Shown piece by piece: positions 25,324 through 34,141 of a stretch of DNA of 64,000 bases. The stretch is from Viridibacterium sp047600765 (GTDB taxonomy: Bacteria; Pseudomonadota; Gammaproteobacteria; Burkholderiales; Rhodocyclaceae). A program made the translations under genes and the position numbers. The first letter of the stretch is position 1. Each line of letters starts with the position of its first letter. The stretch lies in contig JASGKF010000001.1 in NCBI GenBank assembly GCA_047600765.1, forward strand, positions 310,001 to 374,000. Direction: 5' to 3'. Below the pieces are notes generated by a model. That model did not search any database, was not told the origin of the DNA, and saw only the letters and a list, made by a program, of their open reading frames with translations.

Positions 25324-26247
25324 ATGAGAATTGCATTCGTAGCAATGGCAATGGCGTGGTCGTTGAGCGCGCAGGCAGCCAATCGCCCGGACGGCTATGT
25401 CACGCTGTGTGCCGAGGGGAAGACCTGCTCGGTGAGCGCCAGCACCAAGGTCGCTTTCGGCAGAGCCGACAAGTTTTTCTACAAGCAACTGACGGGCAGC
25501 TTCGTCTGCAACGAAGCTACCTTTGGTGGCCGTGTTGCAGGCGGCACGAACGAGTGCTCGGCGCCTAAAAGAACCAGCTCATCCTCGTCGAGCAGCTCAT
25601 CCGGCAGCAGCCTGCCCCCGGGCACACCGCCTGCCAGCATCACGGGCGGCACTTGCGTGTCGACAGGCACGATCAGGACGGCGGACACCATCGTTGTATC
25701 GAGCGGTGTGTTTGACGGCGGCTGCAAGACCTACATCTACACCGGCGAAGGTGATCAGGGTGATCTGTCGATGACGCCGGTTTTCAGGCTGAACAGCGGT
25801 ACGACGCTCAAGAACGTGATCATCGGCGCCCCCGGTGCGGCGGGCGTTTACATCTACGGTAACGCGACCGTGGACAACGTCACCTGGGCCGATGTGGGCG
25901 ATACGGGCATCACGGTGAAATCGTCAGGCACGGCAACGATCAAAAACATCACGGCCACCAAAGGCGCCGACCGCTTCCTGCAGGTCAATGCGGTGTCGAC
26001 CGTGAAGCTGCAGAACTGCATCCTCGACACGATAGGCGCGACAGCCGTTCGCCAGAATGGTGGCACGACGTACAAGATCGACGTCACGCTCGACAGCTGC
26101 CGCATCGCCGGCCCCGCGACCGCACTGTTCCGCACCGACAGTTCGGTCAGCACGGCCAGGCTGCTCAACAGCTATGTGCGCATGACCGGCACTTTGTGCC
26201 TCGGCCCCTGGGCCAGCTGCAGCATCAGCAATTCGTTCTCTTACTGA
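25324..26247 (+). CDS. Secreted PL3-like protein, third paralogue
   Basis: A 307-residue protein; AGGAGA precedes the ATG. Signal peptide (MRIAFVAMAMAWSLSAQA), Cys module (LCAEGKTCSVSASTKVAFGR to ECSAPK), short serine linker, then a PL3-like helix with VFRLNSGTTLKNVIIG, GVYIYGNATVDNVTWADV, GADRFLQVNA and AVRQNGG. The CEDAA block is GDTGI. The three PL3-like copies end in a similar way (short WKSC or WASC Cys motif and a final Tyr). No own promoter is evident in the 67-bp gap, so it probably depends on the gene at 24084. Confidence 0.8.
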   Translation: MRIAFVAMAMAWSLSAQAANRPDGYVTLCAEGKTCSVSASTKVAFGRADKFFYKQLTGSFVCNEATFGGRVAGGTNECSAPKRTSSSSSSSSSGSSLPPGTPPASITGGTCVSTGTIRTADTIVVSSGVFDGGCKTYIYTGEGDQGDLSMTPVFRLNSGTTLKNVIIGAPGAAGVYIYGNATVDNVTWADVGDTGITVKSSGTATIKNITATKGADRFLQVNAVSTVKLQNCILDTIGATAVRQNGGTTYKIDVTLDSCRIAGPATALFRTDSSVSTARLLNSYVRMTGTLCLGPWASCSISNSFSY

Positions 26248-26263
26248 CGCTGCCTTCAGCACG

Positions 26264-26295
26264 ATGAAAACGGCCGCATCTGCGGCCGTTTTCAT
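26264..26295. terminator. Bidirectional terminator between convergent genes
   Basis: ATGAAAACGGCCGCA, TC, TGCGGCCGTTTTCAT: a 15-bp perfect stem with A and T runs on each side, serving the PL3-like gene (plus) and the Asp-box gene (minus). Confidence 0.8.
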
Positions 26296-26319
26296 TTGCA
26301 ATCCGGAACGTGGAAACGA

Positions 26320-28407
26320 TCACTCGCTGATGAGTATCAAGCGATCGCCATACCCCAGTACGCCAGCGCCATCCGGCAATTCCAGCAAGCCTTTGAGGTG
26401 CCCGGTGATGCGCGTCGGCAGCGGGCGCCAGTTGAGGCCGGCATCGTCTGAACGCAACAGCACGCCGGTGCGGCCGGGAATCAGGATGGTCTGCTTGCGC
26501 GTCACCAGCGGCTTGCGCAGGTTCTGATCGCTGCCGCTGTTCATCTGCTGCCAGCGCGTGCCGCCATCGCTGGAACGCAACAGCGCGCCCTTGTCGCCCG
26601 TCGCGATCAACACCTTGCTGGTAGCGTCGTAGGCAAGGTAGCGCAGCACCGCGCTGCTGCCCGAATCGAGCGCCTGCCATGTCGCACCGGAATCCATCGA
26701 ACGCAGGATCACGCCATTGGCGCCCAGCACGAAGAACGCGCGCAGCTCGGGGATGAAGCTGACGCCGTACAGATGCGTGGCCACACCGCTCTTGATCGGC
26801 TCCCAATGCTGGCCGCCGTTGCGGCTGACCTGGATGACACCGTCGCGCCCCGCTGCCACGAAGCTGCCGTCAACGCTGCTGGCGTCGGCATCGAACAGAT
26901 GCGGGTCGGTGCGCGCGTCAGTCGCTTCCCAAATGCGCCCTCCGTCGATGGAGCGCATGACGATGCCCGGACTGGCCAGCGCGAGCAGCACGCCACTCTT
27001 CGTATCGGCCAGCATCTTCTGGAAGTAGCCGCGCGATGAGTTGTTGACCTCCAGCGTGCGTTGCCATGCCGTGCCATCGCCCTCTGCACGGATGACGGTG
27101 CCGGGTGGGCCACCCGCCACGACGGCGCCCGAACGCGGATCTTTCGTTGCGCTGAGCAGGTAAACGTCCTGCCCCAGCCCGAGGGAAAGCGGCTCCCAGC
27201 TGCGGCCAAGATCGACGGAGCGCGCCACCGAGCCTTGCGGGCCGACGCTGACGAGCGTCTTGCCGTCGGCAGCGAGCTGTACGTCATGCACGTAGAGGCT
27301 GATCGCTTGCTGTTGCACCTGCCAGCTGGCGCCCGCATCGATGGAGCGCATCACGGCGCCGAACTGGCCGAGGCCGATCACGGCGCCATCAGTGACGACC
27401 AGACGACTGATGCGGTCGCTGCTGCCCACCGCGACCTGCGTCCAGGTCTTGCCGCCATCCAGCGAGCGACGCACCGCGCCCGGCTCGCCACTGGCAATCA
27501 GTGCGCCCGGTGCAGGCAGATAGACGAGGTGCTGCACGTAGTAGTCGGTGCCGGTCGGCACGACCTGCCATGTCAGCCCGCCATTCGTGGAGCGTGCGAC
27601 GGCGCCCTTGGCTGTGGCCACCACCAGTGCCTTGGACTGCGCATCGTAGGCAAGCGAGCTGAGATAGCCTTCGACGCCAGTTGCGACGCGCGTCCATTGA
27701 CGGCCGCCGTCCGCGCTGACAAGCACATGGCCGTCTCCGCTGGCGGCAAACAGGCGCTTGATCTGCGGCACGTAGAGCAATGCCGTCATCGTCGCCGTGC
27801 TGCCGGTGCGCGACGTCTGCCAGTGCAGGCCGTCATCAGTAGAGCGCAGGATGACACCGTCCTCCCCTGCTGCGATCCAGCTGCCGTCGGGCAAGCTCAG
27901 CACGGCGCCGAGGTTTTTCGTCGCCGGGTTGGCAATCATTTCCCAGCTGTCGTCATCCTTGGCGGCGCGGACGATCACGCCCTGCTCGCCCACCGCGACC
28001 CAGCTCGCCGTGCGCGCCGACCAGGCGACGGCACGCATGCGCGCGGGCGAGCCGAAGGGTTGCAAGGTCCAGGTCTTGCCATCATCGACGGAACGCAGCA
28101 TGCCTGACGCCGCCCCCGCAGCGACGACTACGCTGGCCGCATCGCTGGCCGCGAACTGCATGATCGCCTGACTCACGTCCCCCGTCGGTGCGGCCACCCA
28201 GTGCTGGCCCGCATCGCTGCTGCGCAAGATGCTGCCATCCGTACCGCCGATCAGCAGCGTGCCGCTGCGGGAGATCTGAGCGCCCGTGAACAGCGTCGAG
28301 TTGATGACGGAGCGCGCGCTGAACACGGGCGTGGCCGGAGCGCCTTGCGCCATCACGGCGCCGCTCAGCAGGAGCGCGCACGCCATCAGGACAGATCGGA
28401 TGAACAT
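26320..28407 (-). CDS. Secreted Asp-box (BNR/YCF48-like) beta-propeller protein
   Basis: A 695-residue protein beginning at the ATG that starts the signal peptide (MFIRSVLMACALLLSGAVMA). I count about 15 Asp-box units of the form R-S-x-D-x-G-x-x-W, spaced about 42 residues apart (examples RSSDAGQHW, RSVDDGKTW, RSLDGGKTW, RSMDSGATW). That is enough for two seven-bladed propellers. The family includes YCF48-like assembly factors, BNR proteins and, more distantly, GH74 xyloglucanases; I see no GH74 catalytic pair and do not call it an enzyme. It sits between PL3 genes, so carbohydrate binding is possible but unproven. Confidence 0.8.
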   Translation of the reverse strand: MFIRSVLMACALLLSGAVMAQGAPATPVFSARSVINSTLFTGAQISRSGTLLIGGTDGSILRSSDAGQHWVAAPTGDVSQAIMQFAASDAASVVVAAGAASGMLRSVDDGKTWTLQPFGSPARMRAVAWSARTASWVAVGEQGVIVRAAKDDDSWEMIANPATKNLGAVLSLPDGSWIAAGEDGVILRSTDDGLHWQTSRTGSTATMTALLYVPQIKRLFAASGDGHVLVSADGGRQWTRVATGVEGYLSSLAYDAQSKALVVATAKGAVARSTNGGLTWQVVPTGTDYYVQHLVYLPAPGALIASGEPGAVRRSLDGGKTWTQVAVGSSDRISRLVVTDGAVIGLGQFGAVMRSIDAGASWQVQQQAISLYVHDVQLAADGKTLVSVGPQGSVARSVDLGRSWEPLSLGLGQDVYLLSATKDPRSGAVVAGGPPGTVIRAEGDGTAWQRTLEVNNSSRGYFQKMLADTKSGVLLALASPGIVMRSIDGGRIWEATDARTDPHLFDADASSVDGSFVAAGRDGVIQVSRNGGQHWEPIKSGVATHLYGVSFIPELRAFFVLGANGVILRSMDSGATWQALDSGSSAVLRYLAYDATSKVLIATGDKGALLRSSDGGTRWQQMNSGSDQNLRKPLVTRKQTILIPGRTGVLLRSDDAGLNWRPLPTRITGHLKGLLELPDGAGVLGYGDRLILISE

Positions 28408-28465
28408 CGTGGTTGAACCCTTGCAGGTCATGGTCAACAGATTGCGCGTTCAGACGCGCACAAAG

Positions 28466-28496
28466 AAAAACCCCCGTCTCGAATGATACGGGGGTT
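28466..28496 (-). terminator. Terminator of the PL3 pectate lyase gene
   Basis: On the minus strand AACCCCCGT/ACGGGGGTT form a 9-bp stem followed by TTTTTC. It lies about 50 bp beyond the PL3 stop. Confidence 0.8.
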
Positions 28497-28544
28497 CGGG
28501 ATGCAACCGGACAGGCGAGCCCGTCCGGTAGTGCTACGTGAAGA

Positions 28545-29690
28545 TCAGAACGAGGTCACGTCGGAGGTGCTGACGTTACAAGCGCTGGTGTTCCACTTCT
28601 CGCCAACCGTGCTGGACGAGCCGCTACCCTTCTGCACGCCCTTGTACTCGACGCAAACCTTCGGGCTGCCCGACTTGTAGCCCTTGATCTTGATGTTGCG
28701 CAGCGTGGCCTTGTCGCCGTAGTTGCCGTTCACTCCGATCACGGCGGAAGACACCTTGTTCAGCGTCACGCCATTGATGTTGAAGTAACGCGGACCGCCG
28801 TTGCCCGTGCAGTCGCCGCAGGAACGCGACAGCTTGCCGATCGAGCCGTAGGTGGTGAAGTTGGTGACGTTCAGCGTGGCGTTGATACCGTTGTGCTGGA
28901 ACACCTTGTCGTCGGCATCGGTCGCCGAGCCGCCGTTGATGTTCATCGTCGTGCCGACCTGGCCGTTGCCGATGGAGGCTGCGTCTTCGCAGACTTCGGC
29001 CCACGTCACATTAGTCAGGTTGCAGGTGCCACCTTGCACGTTGGTGCCCAGACCGCTGCCGAGGCTGCCCCAGCCGCAGTGGATACCGTCGGCGCCGCCA
29101 CCGGCCTTGATCGTCACGTTCTTGACGGTTGCGTTGATCAGCGTCAGCACAGCGGGTTGCGTTTCGCTGTCGCCGTTGCAGCTCAGACCGATCGACTTGC
29201 CACCGCAATCAATCGTCGTGCCGTGAATCAGCGCGCCGGGTTCGCAAACGTTGACGGGGCCGGTCCAGCCGGGCACGGGGTTGTTGCCGTTCGACGAGCT
29301 GGTGGACGACGAGGACTTGGAGCTGCTGCTGGAGCTGGTGGTCGATGCCGAGGACTTCGAGCTGCTGCTCGACGACGACTTGGAGCTGCTGCTGGAAGAA
29401 GGTGCAGAGCTGCTCGAGCTGCTGGTCGTCGAACCGCTATACGAACACCAGGCCGACGAGGTGTAGCTGTTGGACGGGAAGTTGCTGCTGGAGCAGACAG
29501 CGCCGTTGCTGAACGTGGCGTAGACGAAGCTGCCGGACTTGCCGAGAGCGACTTGACGCGTGCCGCTGAACGAGCAGGTTGCGCCGGTGTTCTGTGCGCA
29601 CTTGGTGTAACCCGAGGGATAGTCGGTTGCTGCCTGCGCGCCGGCAGTCAGGCACAGTGCCGCAGCGGCACCGAGAAGATGCTTGAACAT
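28545..29690 (-). CDS. Secreted PL3 pectate lyase with N-terminal Cys module
   Basis: A 381-residue protein with AAGGAG before the ATG. Signal peptide 1-20; Cys module 21-84 (YTKCAQNTGATCSFSGTRQV to SAWCSY); serine/lysine linker 85-135; PL3 catalytic helix about 145-381. All PL3 hallmark blocks are intact: ADGIHC (200-205), CEDAAS (234-239, Ca-binding acids), DKVFQHNG (261-268) and RSCGDC (289-294, the catalytic Arg region). PL3 enzymes cleave de-esterified polygalacturonate by Ca-dependent beta-elimination. It is the only one of the four PL3-type proteins here with the full active site. Operator-like palindromes lie upstream. Confidence 0.92.
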   Translation of the reverse strand: MFKHLLGAAAALCLTAGAQAATDYPSGYTKCAQNTGATCSFSGTRQVALGKSGSFVYATFSNGAVCSSSNFPSNSYTSSAWCSYSGSTTSSSSSSAPSSSSSSKSSSSSSSKSSASTTSSSSSSKSSSSTSSSNGNNPVPGWTGPVNVCEPGALIHGTTIDCGGKSIGLSCNGDSETQPAVLTLINATVKNVTIKAGGGADGIHCGWGSLGSGLGTNVQGGTCNLTNVTWAEVCEDAASIGNGQVGTTMNINGGSATDADDKVFQHNGINATLNVTNFTTYGSIGKLSRSCGDCTGNGGPRYFNINGVTLNKVSSAVIGVNGNYGDKATLRNIKIKGYKSGSPKVCVEYKGVQKGSGSSSTVGEKWNTSACNVSTSDVTSF

Positions 29691-29875
29691 TGTTGTCTCC
29701 TTGATTGAATTTGTCGTGCCCCGTTTTTTCTTTGCGACCTGTTACTCGCCCCCGGAGCAGAAGGCGCCATTCGTCTTGCGACAGGTCACTTTTCGAGAGG
29801 CGACCATAGATGAAACGGCACGGCATTCTTCTCCATGCCCCGTGCGCGTTCAAGGGATTTCCCGGATATTTTTGA

Positions 29876-29887
29876 GTGACCGGTAAC
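29876..29887. promoter_or_regulatory. LacI-type operator-like site upstream of PL3
   Basis: GTGACCGGTAAC, on the minus strand GTTACCGGTCAC. It shares GTTACCGG with the site upstream of the pectin methylesterase (39319) and resembles operators of LacI-family gluconate-type repressors (TGTTACCGATAACA). Confidence 0.4.
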
Positions 29888-29905
29888 GGTTGTTTCTGTC
29901 AAAAA

Positions 29906-29917
29906 TATCAATTGATA
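29906..29917. promoter_or_regulatory. 12-bp palindrome TATCAATTGATA
   Basis: Perfect palindrome, 7 bp from the 16-bp palindrome at 29925. Protein unknown. Confidence 0.35.
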
Positions 29918-29924
29918 CAAAGCC

Positions 29925-29940
29925 TTGTGATCGATCACAA
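29925..29940. promoter_or_regulatory. 16-bp perfect palindrome TTGTGATCGATCACAA
   Basis: Same architecture as symmetric lac operator cores (TTGTGA, central CG, TCACAA). The spacing between TGTGA and TCACA is 4 bp, not the 6 bp needed for CRP. Confidence 0.5.
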
Positions 29941-30094
29941 AACTCCACACAAATTCAATCGTCATTGACAGACACAAGCAGAATCGCAGGAAAGCCGCGA
30001 TCGGACACAGCCACCCGCACCGCCGGAGTGCGCACACTGTCAGCGAGGGACTTTCTTCTTTCTGGCGACTTTGAAGAACCGGAAACGCTGCGGG

Positions 30095-30757
30095 CTATGC
30101 CTTGCCGGCAAACACTGCAGCGCAGCCCTGCACGCTCACCGTCACGTCACTGAAGCGTGCGTTCAGGGCCGCGACAAGCCCTGCAAGATCGTCCTGCTCG
30201 TTGCAGAACACGCCCTTGCGGTTGTAGGCGGCCATCAACTTTCTGGCCGCAAGATTGCGCGGCACGCCGCCTTGCAGGAGCGTGGCACCGAAAATCGTCG
30301 CACCGGGATTCATGACAGCCTTGACGTGATCGAACGCGACGGCCTTCTGCGCGATGCTGCCGGGAACGCAGTGCAGCAGGTAGTTCATGCCGACCGAGTC
30401 GTACTTCTCGTCGGTGCGTGCGAAAGGCAGCAGCACGTTCTGCACGACAGTCGCCGGACGATAGCGGGCAATGCGTTGCGCCGCATGCTGCAGGGCATGC
30501 TCGTTGAGGTCCATCAAGGTGATGGCAGGCTGAGCTAACGAGAAGCGGCAACGATCGAGGAAGTAGCCCGTCCCGACTCCGATGTCGAGGTGCTTGCCGC
30601 TGATGTGCGCGTTGTAATGCCCCAGCAGACTCCGCGTCGGACAACGCCAGATGAAGCGATTGGAAATGCCGAGCACCACCAGGTCGTAGAGCTTGAGCGT
30701 CAACGGTGTGTAGATGGCCTGGCCTGCGTCGATCTGCGTCGAAGTGAAGTCCGTCAT
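30095..30757 (-). CDS. Class I SAM-dependent methyltransferase
   Basis: A 220-residue cytosolic protein. ATG 30757 was chosen because the product then begins MTDFTSTQIDAGQAIYTPLT; a longer upstream frame is not protein-like. Motif I (HLDIGVGTGYFLD), an acidic end of strand 2 (ITLMDLNEHAL) and the later KAVMNPGATIFGATLL strand fit a Rossmann methyltransferase. The substrate is not evident. Divergent from the PEBP gene. Confidence 0.75.
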   Translation of the reverse strand: MTDFTSTQIDAGQAIYTPLTLKLYDLVVLGISNRFIWRCPTRSLLGHYNAHISGKHLDIGVGTGYFLDRCRFSLAQPAITLMDLNEHALQHAAQRIARYRPATVVQNVLLPFARTDEKYDSVGMNYLLHCVPGSIAQKAVAFDHVKAVMNPGATIFGATLLQGGVPRNLAARKLMAAYNRKGVFCNEQDDLAGLVAALNARFSDVTVSVQGCAAVFAGKA

Positions 30758-30930
30758 GTGCGTGCCCCTGCGAGTGAGGCGCTGATTGTACGAGTTTGAT
30801 CTTCTGGCACGCTGAATGCGCGTTTGCGCACCATCCTTGCGCGTTCCTGCACCTCGGCAGCGAAACGGGACGGGCACACTGGAATCCCGCTGTTCCGCTG
30901 CTCCCGAAAACACTTTCCCGAGGTGAAGCC

Positions 30931-31470
30931 ATGAGTGTCCGTTTGAATGCCTGTCTGCTGCTGTTGTCCTGCCCCGCCGCCTACGCAACCGACTTCAGCC
31001 TGAGCAGCCCGGGCTGGCAAGACGGCGCCACGCTGCCGCTGGAGCAGGTGGCCTGTGGCGGCAAGAACCTGTCCCCCGCATTGCAGTGGCACAACGCGCC
31101 TGCCGGGACGAAGAGCTTTGCCGTCACGGTCTACGACCCCGATGCGCCGACGATGAGTGGCTGGTGGCACTGGCAGCTGTACAACATCCCGGCCAGCGTG
31201 AATGCCTTGCCGGCCAATGCGGGCGATCCGGCGGCGAATCTCGCTCCGGCCGGTGCCATCCAGAACGTCAATGACGGTGGCAAACCCGGTTATGCCGGCG
31301 CCTGCCCACCGCGTGGCGACAAACCACACCGCTACGTCTTCACGGTGTTCGCCCTGCCGGATGAGGCAATCAAGGCGCCCGCCACAGCCAGCAACGCGAT
31401 GATCGGCTTCAATCTCCTGCGCAACGCTTTGGGCCGCGCCAGCCTGACACTCACTTACGGTCGCCCTTGA
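30931..31470 (+). CDS. YbhB/YbcL-type PEBP (Raf-kinase-inhibitor-like) periplasmic protein
   Basis: A 179-residue protein. ATG 30931 begins a signal peptide (MSVRLNACLLLLSCPAAYA) with GAGGTG upstream. The PEBP ligand-site motifs are present: LSPALQWHNAPAGTKSFAV, YDPDAPTMSGWWHWQLYNI and GDKPHRYVFTVFAL. Family members bind small phosphorylated or anionic ligands; the bacterial role is mostly unknown. The end overlaps the extreme upstream part of the next frame, but the AraC gene probably starts 54 bp later. Confidence 0.85.
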   Translation: MSVRLNACLLLLSCPAAYATDFSLSSPGWQDGATLPLEQVACGGKNLSPALQWHNAPAGTKSFAVTVYDPDAPTMSGWWHWQLYNIPASVNALPANAGDPAANLAPAGAIQNVNDGGKPGYAGACPPRGDKPHRYVFTVFALPDEAIKAPATASNAMIGFNLLRNALGRASLTLTYGRP

Positions 31471-31523
31471 TATCCTGTCTCATCTTTGCCGCGGCAACGC
31501 GCCAGCCCCGAAGGGCCACGACC

Positions 31524-32381
31524 ATGATGCGCAGCTTCAGCCACATGCCCCTGCAAGCCCTGCCCGCGCTATCGGTGCCGGGTGTGCTGAGCCTCAGCCA
31601 GCATCGTGCACGTTTGCCACAACAGATCCGCCGCGTGCCGATGTTCCGTCCGGTACTGGTGCGCGTGGTGGCTGGCGTCAAGCGCGTCTACAGCGGCGCT
31701 GAGGAAGGCGAGGCGCAGGACGTGGGGACTGGCTGCTTTGCAGCGTTTGCGGCACGCAGCGAATGCAGCCTGCTCAACATCCCGGCCGAGAATGGCTACC
31801 TCGCCGAAGTGCTGGGCATCGCACCTGACTCCATCGAGGCATTCCGGGGACGCCATGGCAGTCTGGTCGCCGAGGCCCTGCGCCAACCGGTGTCGCCGAC
31901 ACTGTCGGTCACTGCCGACACCAACATGGAAGCCGCCTGGCAGCATCTGCGCGAACTGTGGCAAGCCGGCGTGACACCGCAACCCGAGATCGCGCGACAC
32001 CGGCTGGAAGAAGTGCTGCTGTGCCTGGCACTGCGCGGCGCGGGGCAAGCGCTGTTCCTGACCCGGCACGACTGCTGGAGCGAACGCCTGCGTCTCGTGC
32101 TGCAATCGGCGCCCGGTCGCAAATGGTCGGCCAGCGACGCCGCGGCAGAGCTGCATTGCAGCGAAGCGACCTTGCGTCGTCACCTCGCCGCCGAAGGTTC
32201 GAGTCTGCGCAACATGCTGGAGACCATACGCATGAACGCGGGGCTGGGCCTGGTGCTGAACTCGGCACGGCGCATCGACGACATCGCACTCGCCTGCGGC
32301 TACGACTCGGCGTCGCGTTTCAGCATCCGCTTCCGCCAGCGCTTCGGTCAGTCACCGACCGAGATGCGGGCCACCACCTGA
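31524..32381 (+). CDS. AraC-family transcriptional regulator
   Basis: A 285-residue protein. The C-terminal 100 residues form the double helix-turn-helix: WSASDAAAELHCSEATLRRHL (HTH 1) and RRIDDIALACGYDSASRFSI followed by RFRQRFGQSPTEMR, the classic AraC signature. The N-terminal domain (MRSFSHMPLQALPALSVPG, then FRPVLVRVVAGVKRVY) is a cupin-like effector domain of the AraC_N type. AAGGG precedes ATG 31524; ATG 31527 is an alternative. It follows the PEBP gene on the same strand and may control it; its target is otherwise unknown. Confidence 0.88.
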   Translation: MMRSFSHMPLQALPALSVPGVLSLSQHRARLPQQIRRVPMFRPVLVRVVAGVKRVYSGAEEGEAQDVGTGCFAAFAARSECSLLNIPAENGYLAEVLGIAPDSIEAFRGRHGSLVAEALRQPVSPTLSVTADTNMEAAWQHLRELWQAGVTPQPEIARHRLEEVLLCLALRGAGQALFLTRHDCWSERLRLVLQSAPGRKWSASDAAAELHCSEATLRRHLAAEGSSLRNMLETIRMNAGLGLVLNSARRIDDIALACGYDSASRFSIRFRQRFGQSPTEMRATT

Positions 32382-32486
32382 GTCCCGACGCAACAGGCTC
32401 AAACGTCCCTCGCTTCGCGCCTGCATGGCTTGCGGGCATACTGCAGTCATGTCGCCACGCGACCTGGTGTGCTTGCGGAGGGAACC

Positions 32487-33527
32487 ATGATCTTCGAACA
32501 GATTGCGACCGGTGGATGCCAGTCCTACCTGATTGGCTGCGGTGACACGCGGACGGCGGCACTGATCGATCCGGAAGTCAGCCAGCTCGACCACTACCAG
32601 GCACTGGCTGCGCGCGACGGGCTGCACATCCGCTACATCATCGACACGCACACCCACGCCGATCACTTCTCCGGCGCCCGCAAGCTGGCGGCGTTGCTGC
32701 ACGCACCGGTCGTGATGCACCGGAGCAGCCCTGCCCCCTACGCGGATCTGCGTCTCGGCGATGGCGAGATGCTGATGCTCGGCAAGATGCGCATCGAAGC
32801 GCTGCACACGCCGGGCCACACGCGCGACTCGATGTGCCTGCGCGTCGAAGATCGCGTCTTCACCGGTGACACACTGCTGATTGGCGGCACGGGACGCACC
32901 GACCTGCCCAGCGGCGACCCGCTCGCATTGCATGACAGCCTGTTCAACCGCTTGTTGCGCCTGGACCCTGCACTGATCATCTGCCCCGCACACGAATACA
33001 AAAGCCGCGCCAGCACGACGCTCGGCGAAGAGCTGGCCAGCAACCAGCGCCTGCAGGTGCGCGACCCGCAAGCCTTCGTCGAAATGATGAACACGCTCAA
33101 CCTGTCGATGCCCACGCACATGACCGAAGCGCTGCGCGTGAACATGATCGGCGGCAAGTCGGTCGCGCAGATGCTCGCCGAAGCCTCGGCCAGCGTGCCC
33201 TTCATGTCGATGGAAGCGCTGCGTGCCAGCCTCGATGACCCGCACGCAACGCTGATCGTGCTCGACGTGCGCGAGCGCGACGCCTACGAGGCTGGCCACA
33301 TTCCCGGCGCACGCCACTTGCCGCGCGGCCAGCTGGAGCTGCGCGTGAACCAGGAGTTGCCGGATCCGACACGTCGCATCTTGGCGTGTTGCGAAGTCGG
33401 CAAGGTCTCCACCCTCGCCACCGCGACGTTGCGCGAGATGGGCTTTGTCAGCGCAGTGGCGCTGGACGGCGGCATGAAGGCCTGGCGGGATGCGGGCTAT
33501 CCGCTACGCAGCGGCACCGAACCCTGA
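32487..33527 (+). CDS. MBL-fold persulfide dioxygenase-like protein fused to a rhodanese domain
   Basis: A 346-residue protein from ATG 32487 (GGAGGG upstream). Residues 1-235 are an ETHE1/Blh-type metallo-beta-lactamase fold: THTHADHFSG (HxHxDH), LHTPGHTRDS, FTGDTLLIGGTGRTDLPSGD and ICPAHEY. Residues 240-346 are a rhodanese domain (LIVLDVRERDAYEAGHIPGA) with a Cys pair in ILACCEVGKVS as the likely active-site loop. Such fusions oxidise glutathione persulfide to sulfite and exchange sulfane sulfur. No sulfide:quinone reductase is adjacent. Confidence 0.85.
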   Translation: MIFEQIATGGCQSYLIGCGDTRTAALIDPEVSQLDHYQALAARDGLHIRYIIDTHTHADHFSGARKLAALLHAPVVMHRSSPAPYADLRLGDGEMLMLGKMRIEALHTPGHTRDSMCLRVEDRVFTGDTLLIGGTGRTDLPSGDPLALHDSLFNRLLRLDPALIICPAHEYKSRASTTLGEELASNQRLQVRDPQAFVEMMNTLNLSMPTHMTEALRVNMIGGKSVAQMLAEASASVPFMSMEALRASLDDPHATLIVLDVRERDAYEAGHIPGARHLPRGQLELRVNQELPDPTRRILACCEVGKVSTLATATLREMGFVSAVALDGGMKAWRDAGYPLRSGTEP

Positions 33528-33592
33528 ATGCTGGCGCAACGGCTCCTCACCTGATCGCGCGGCACGCCAGACACAGACTGCGCCAGCCTGCT

Positions 33593-34141
33593 TCAGTCGC
33601 GCTCGGGAAAGCCGGCGAGGAACTCGGCACCACAGCCACGCAGATGTACTTCATCGGACGCGATGCGCGATGCGACGACGACGCGTGACACGAACATGCC
33701 GACCAGGATGCCCAGGCCGCCCGCGACAAAACTCAGGATGCCGACCGTTCCGTAGTCCGAGGCGATCATGAAAAACGAGGCGACCAGTGCCGCCAGGCTG
33801 CCCCACATCAACCCGTGCCCGATTTTTCTGCGTCGGGCGTGCGCCGCACACAGTGCAACCTGCACCTTGGCAGACTTGCGAACCACCAGGCCGACCAGCG
33901 CATAGATGAGCAGGTTGAAAAAGAGCAGCAGGTACCAGCCCGGGTGATGCCAGGACAGCTTCAAGGGCTTGCGCAGCAAAGCCCCCTCGTCATTGCATTT
34001 GACGCAGCGCGACGGAAAGTGCGCATCACGTGCCACGATCAGCTTCTTGCCGGAGCGCCAGATGCCATTGCCATCCCCCGACACCACGCTGGGCTCGATT
34101 GCGCTGCGTGGCGGTGCATATGGATTGAATTCAGACGACAC
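33593..34141 (-). CDS. Small membrane protein with NPYAPP N-terminus
   Basis: A 182-residue protein with AAGGGGGAG upstream of the ATG. The N-terminal NPYAPPRSA motif is common in uncharacterised bacterial membrane proteins. A CVKCND pair and CAAHARRRK may form a small metal site. Three hydrophobic segments (GWYLLLFFNLLIYALVGLVV, GSLAALVASFFMIAS and a glycine-rich VGILSFVAGGLGILVGMFVS). Function unknown. Confidence 0.7.
   Translation of the reverse strand: MSSEFNPYAPPRSAIEPSVVSGDGNGIWRSGKKLIVARDAHFPSRCVKCNDEGALLRKPLKLSWHHPGWYLLLFFNLLIYALVGLVVRKSAKVQVALCAAHARRRKIGHGLMWGSLAALVASFFMIASDYGTVGILSFVAGGLGILVGMFVSRVVVASRIASDEVHLRGCGAEFLAGFPERD

Larger units (their letters stand above)
29691..30094. 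other. Regulatory intergenic region upstream of the PL3 gene, about 400 bp
   Basis: No gene seen. It is A+T-richer in the middle and carries three palindromic sites, annotated separately, about 190-250 bp upstream of the PL3 start. The methyltransferase gene at 30095 ends here without an obvious terminator. Confidence 0.5.

Noticed and set aside
29925..29940. CRP site
   Set aside because: TGTGA and TCACA are 4 bp apart, not 6; the layout fits a LacI-type operator better.
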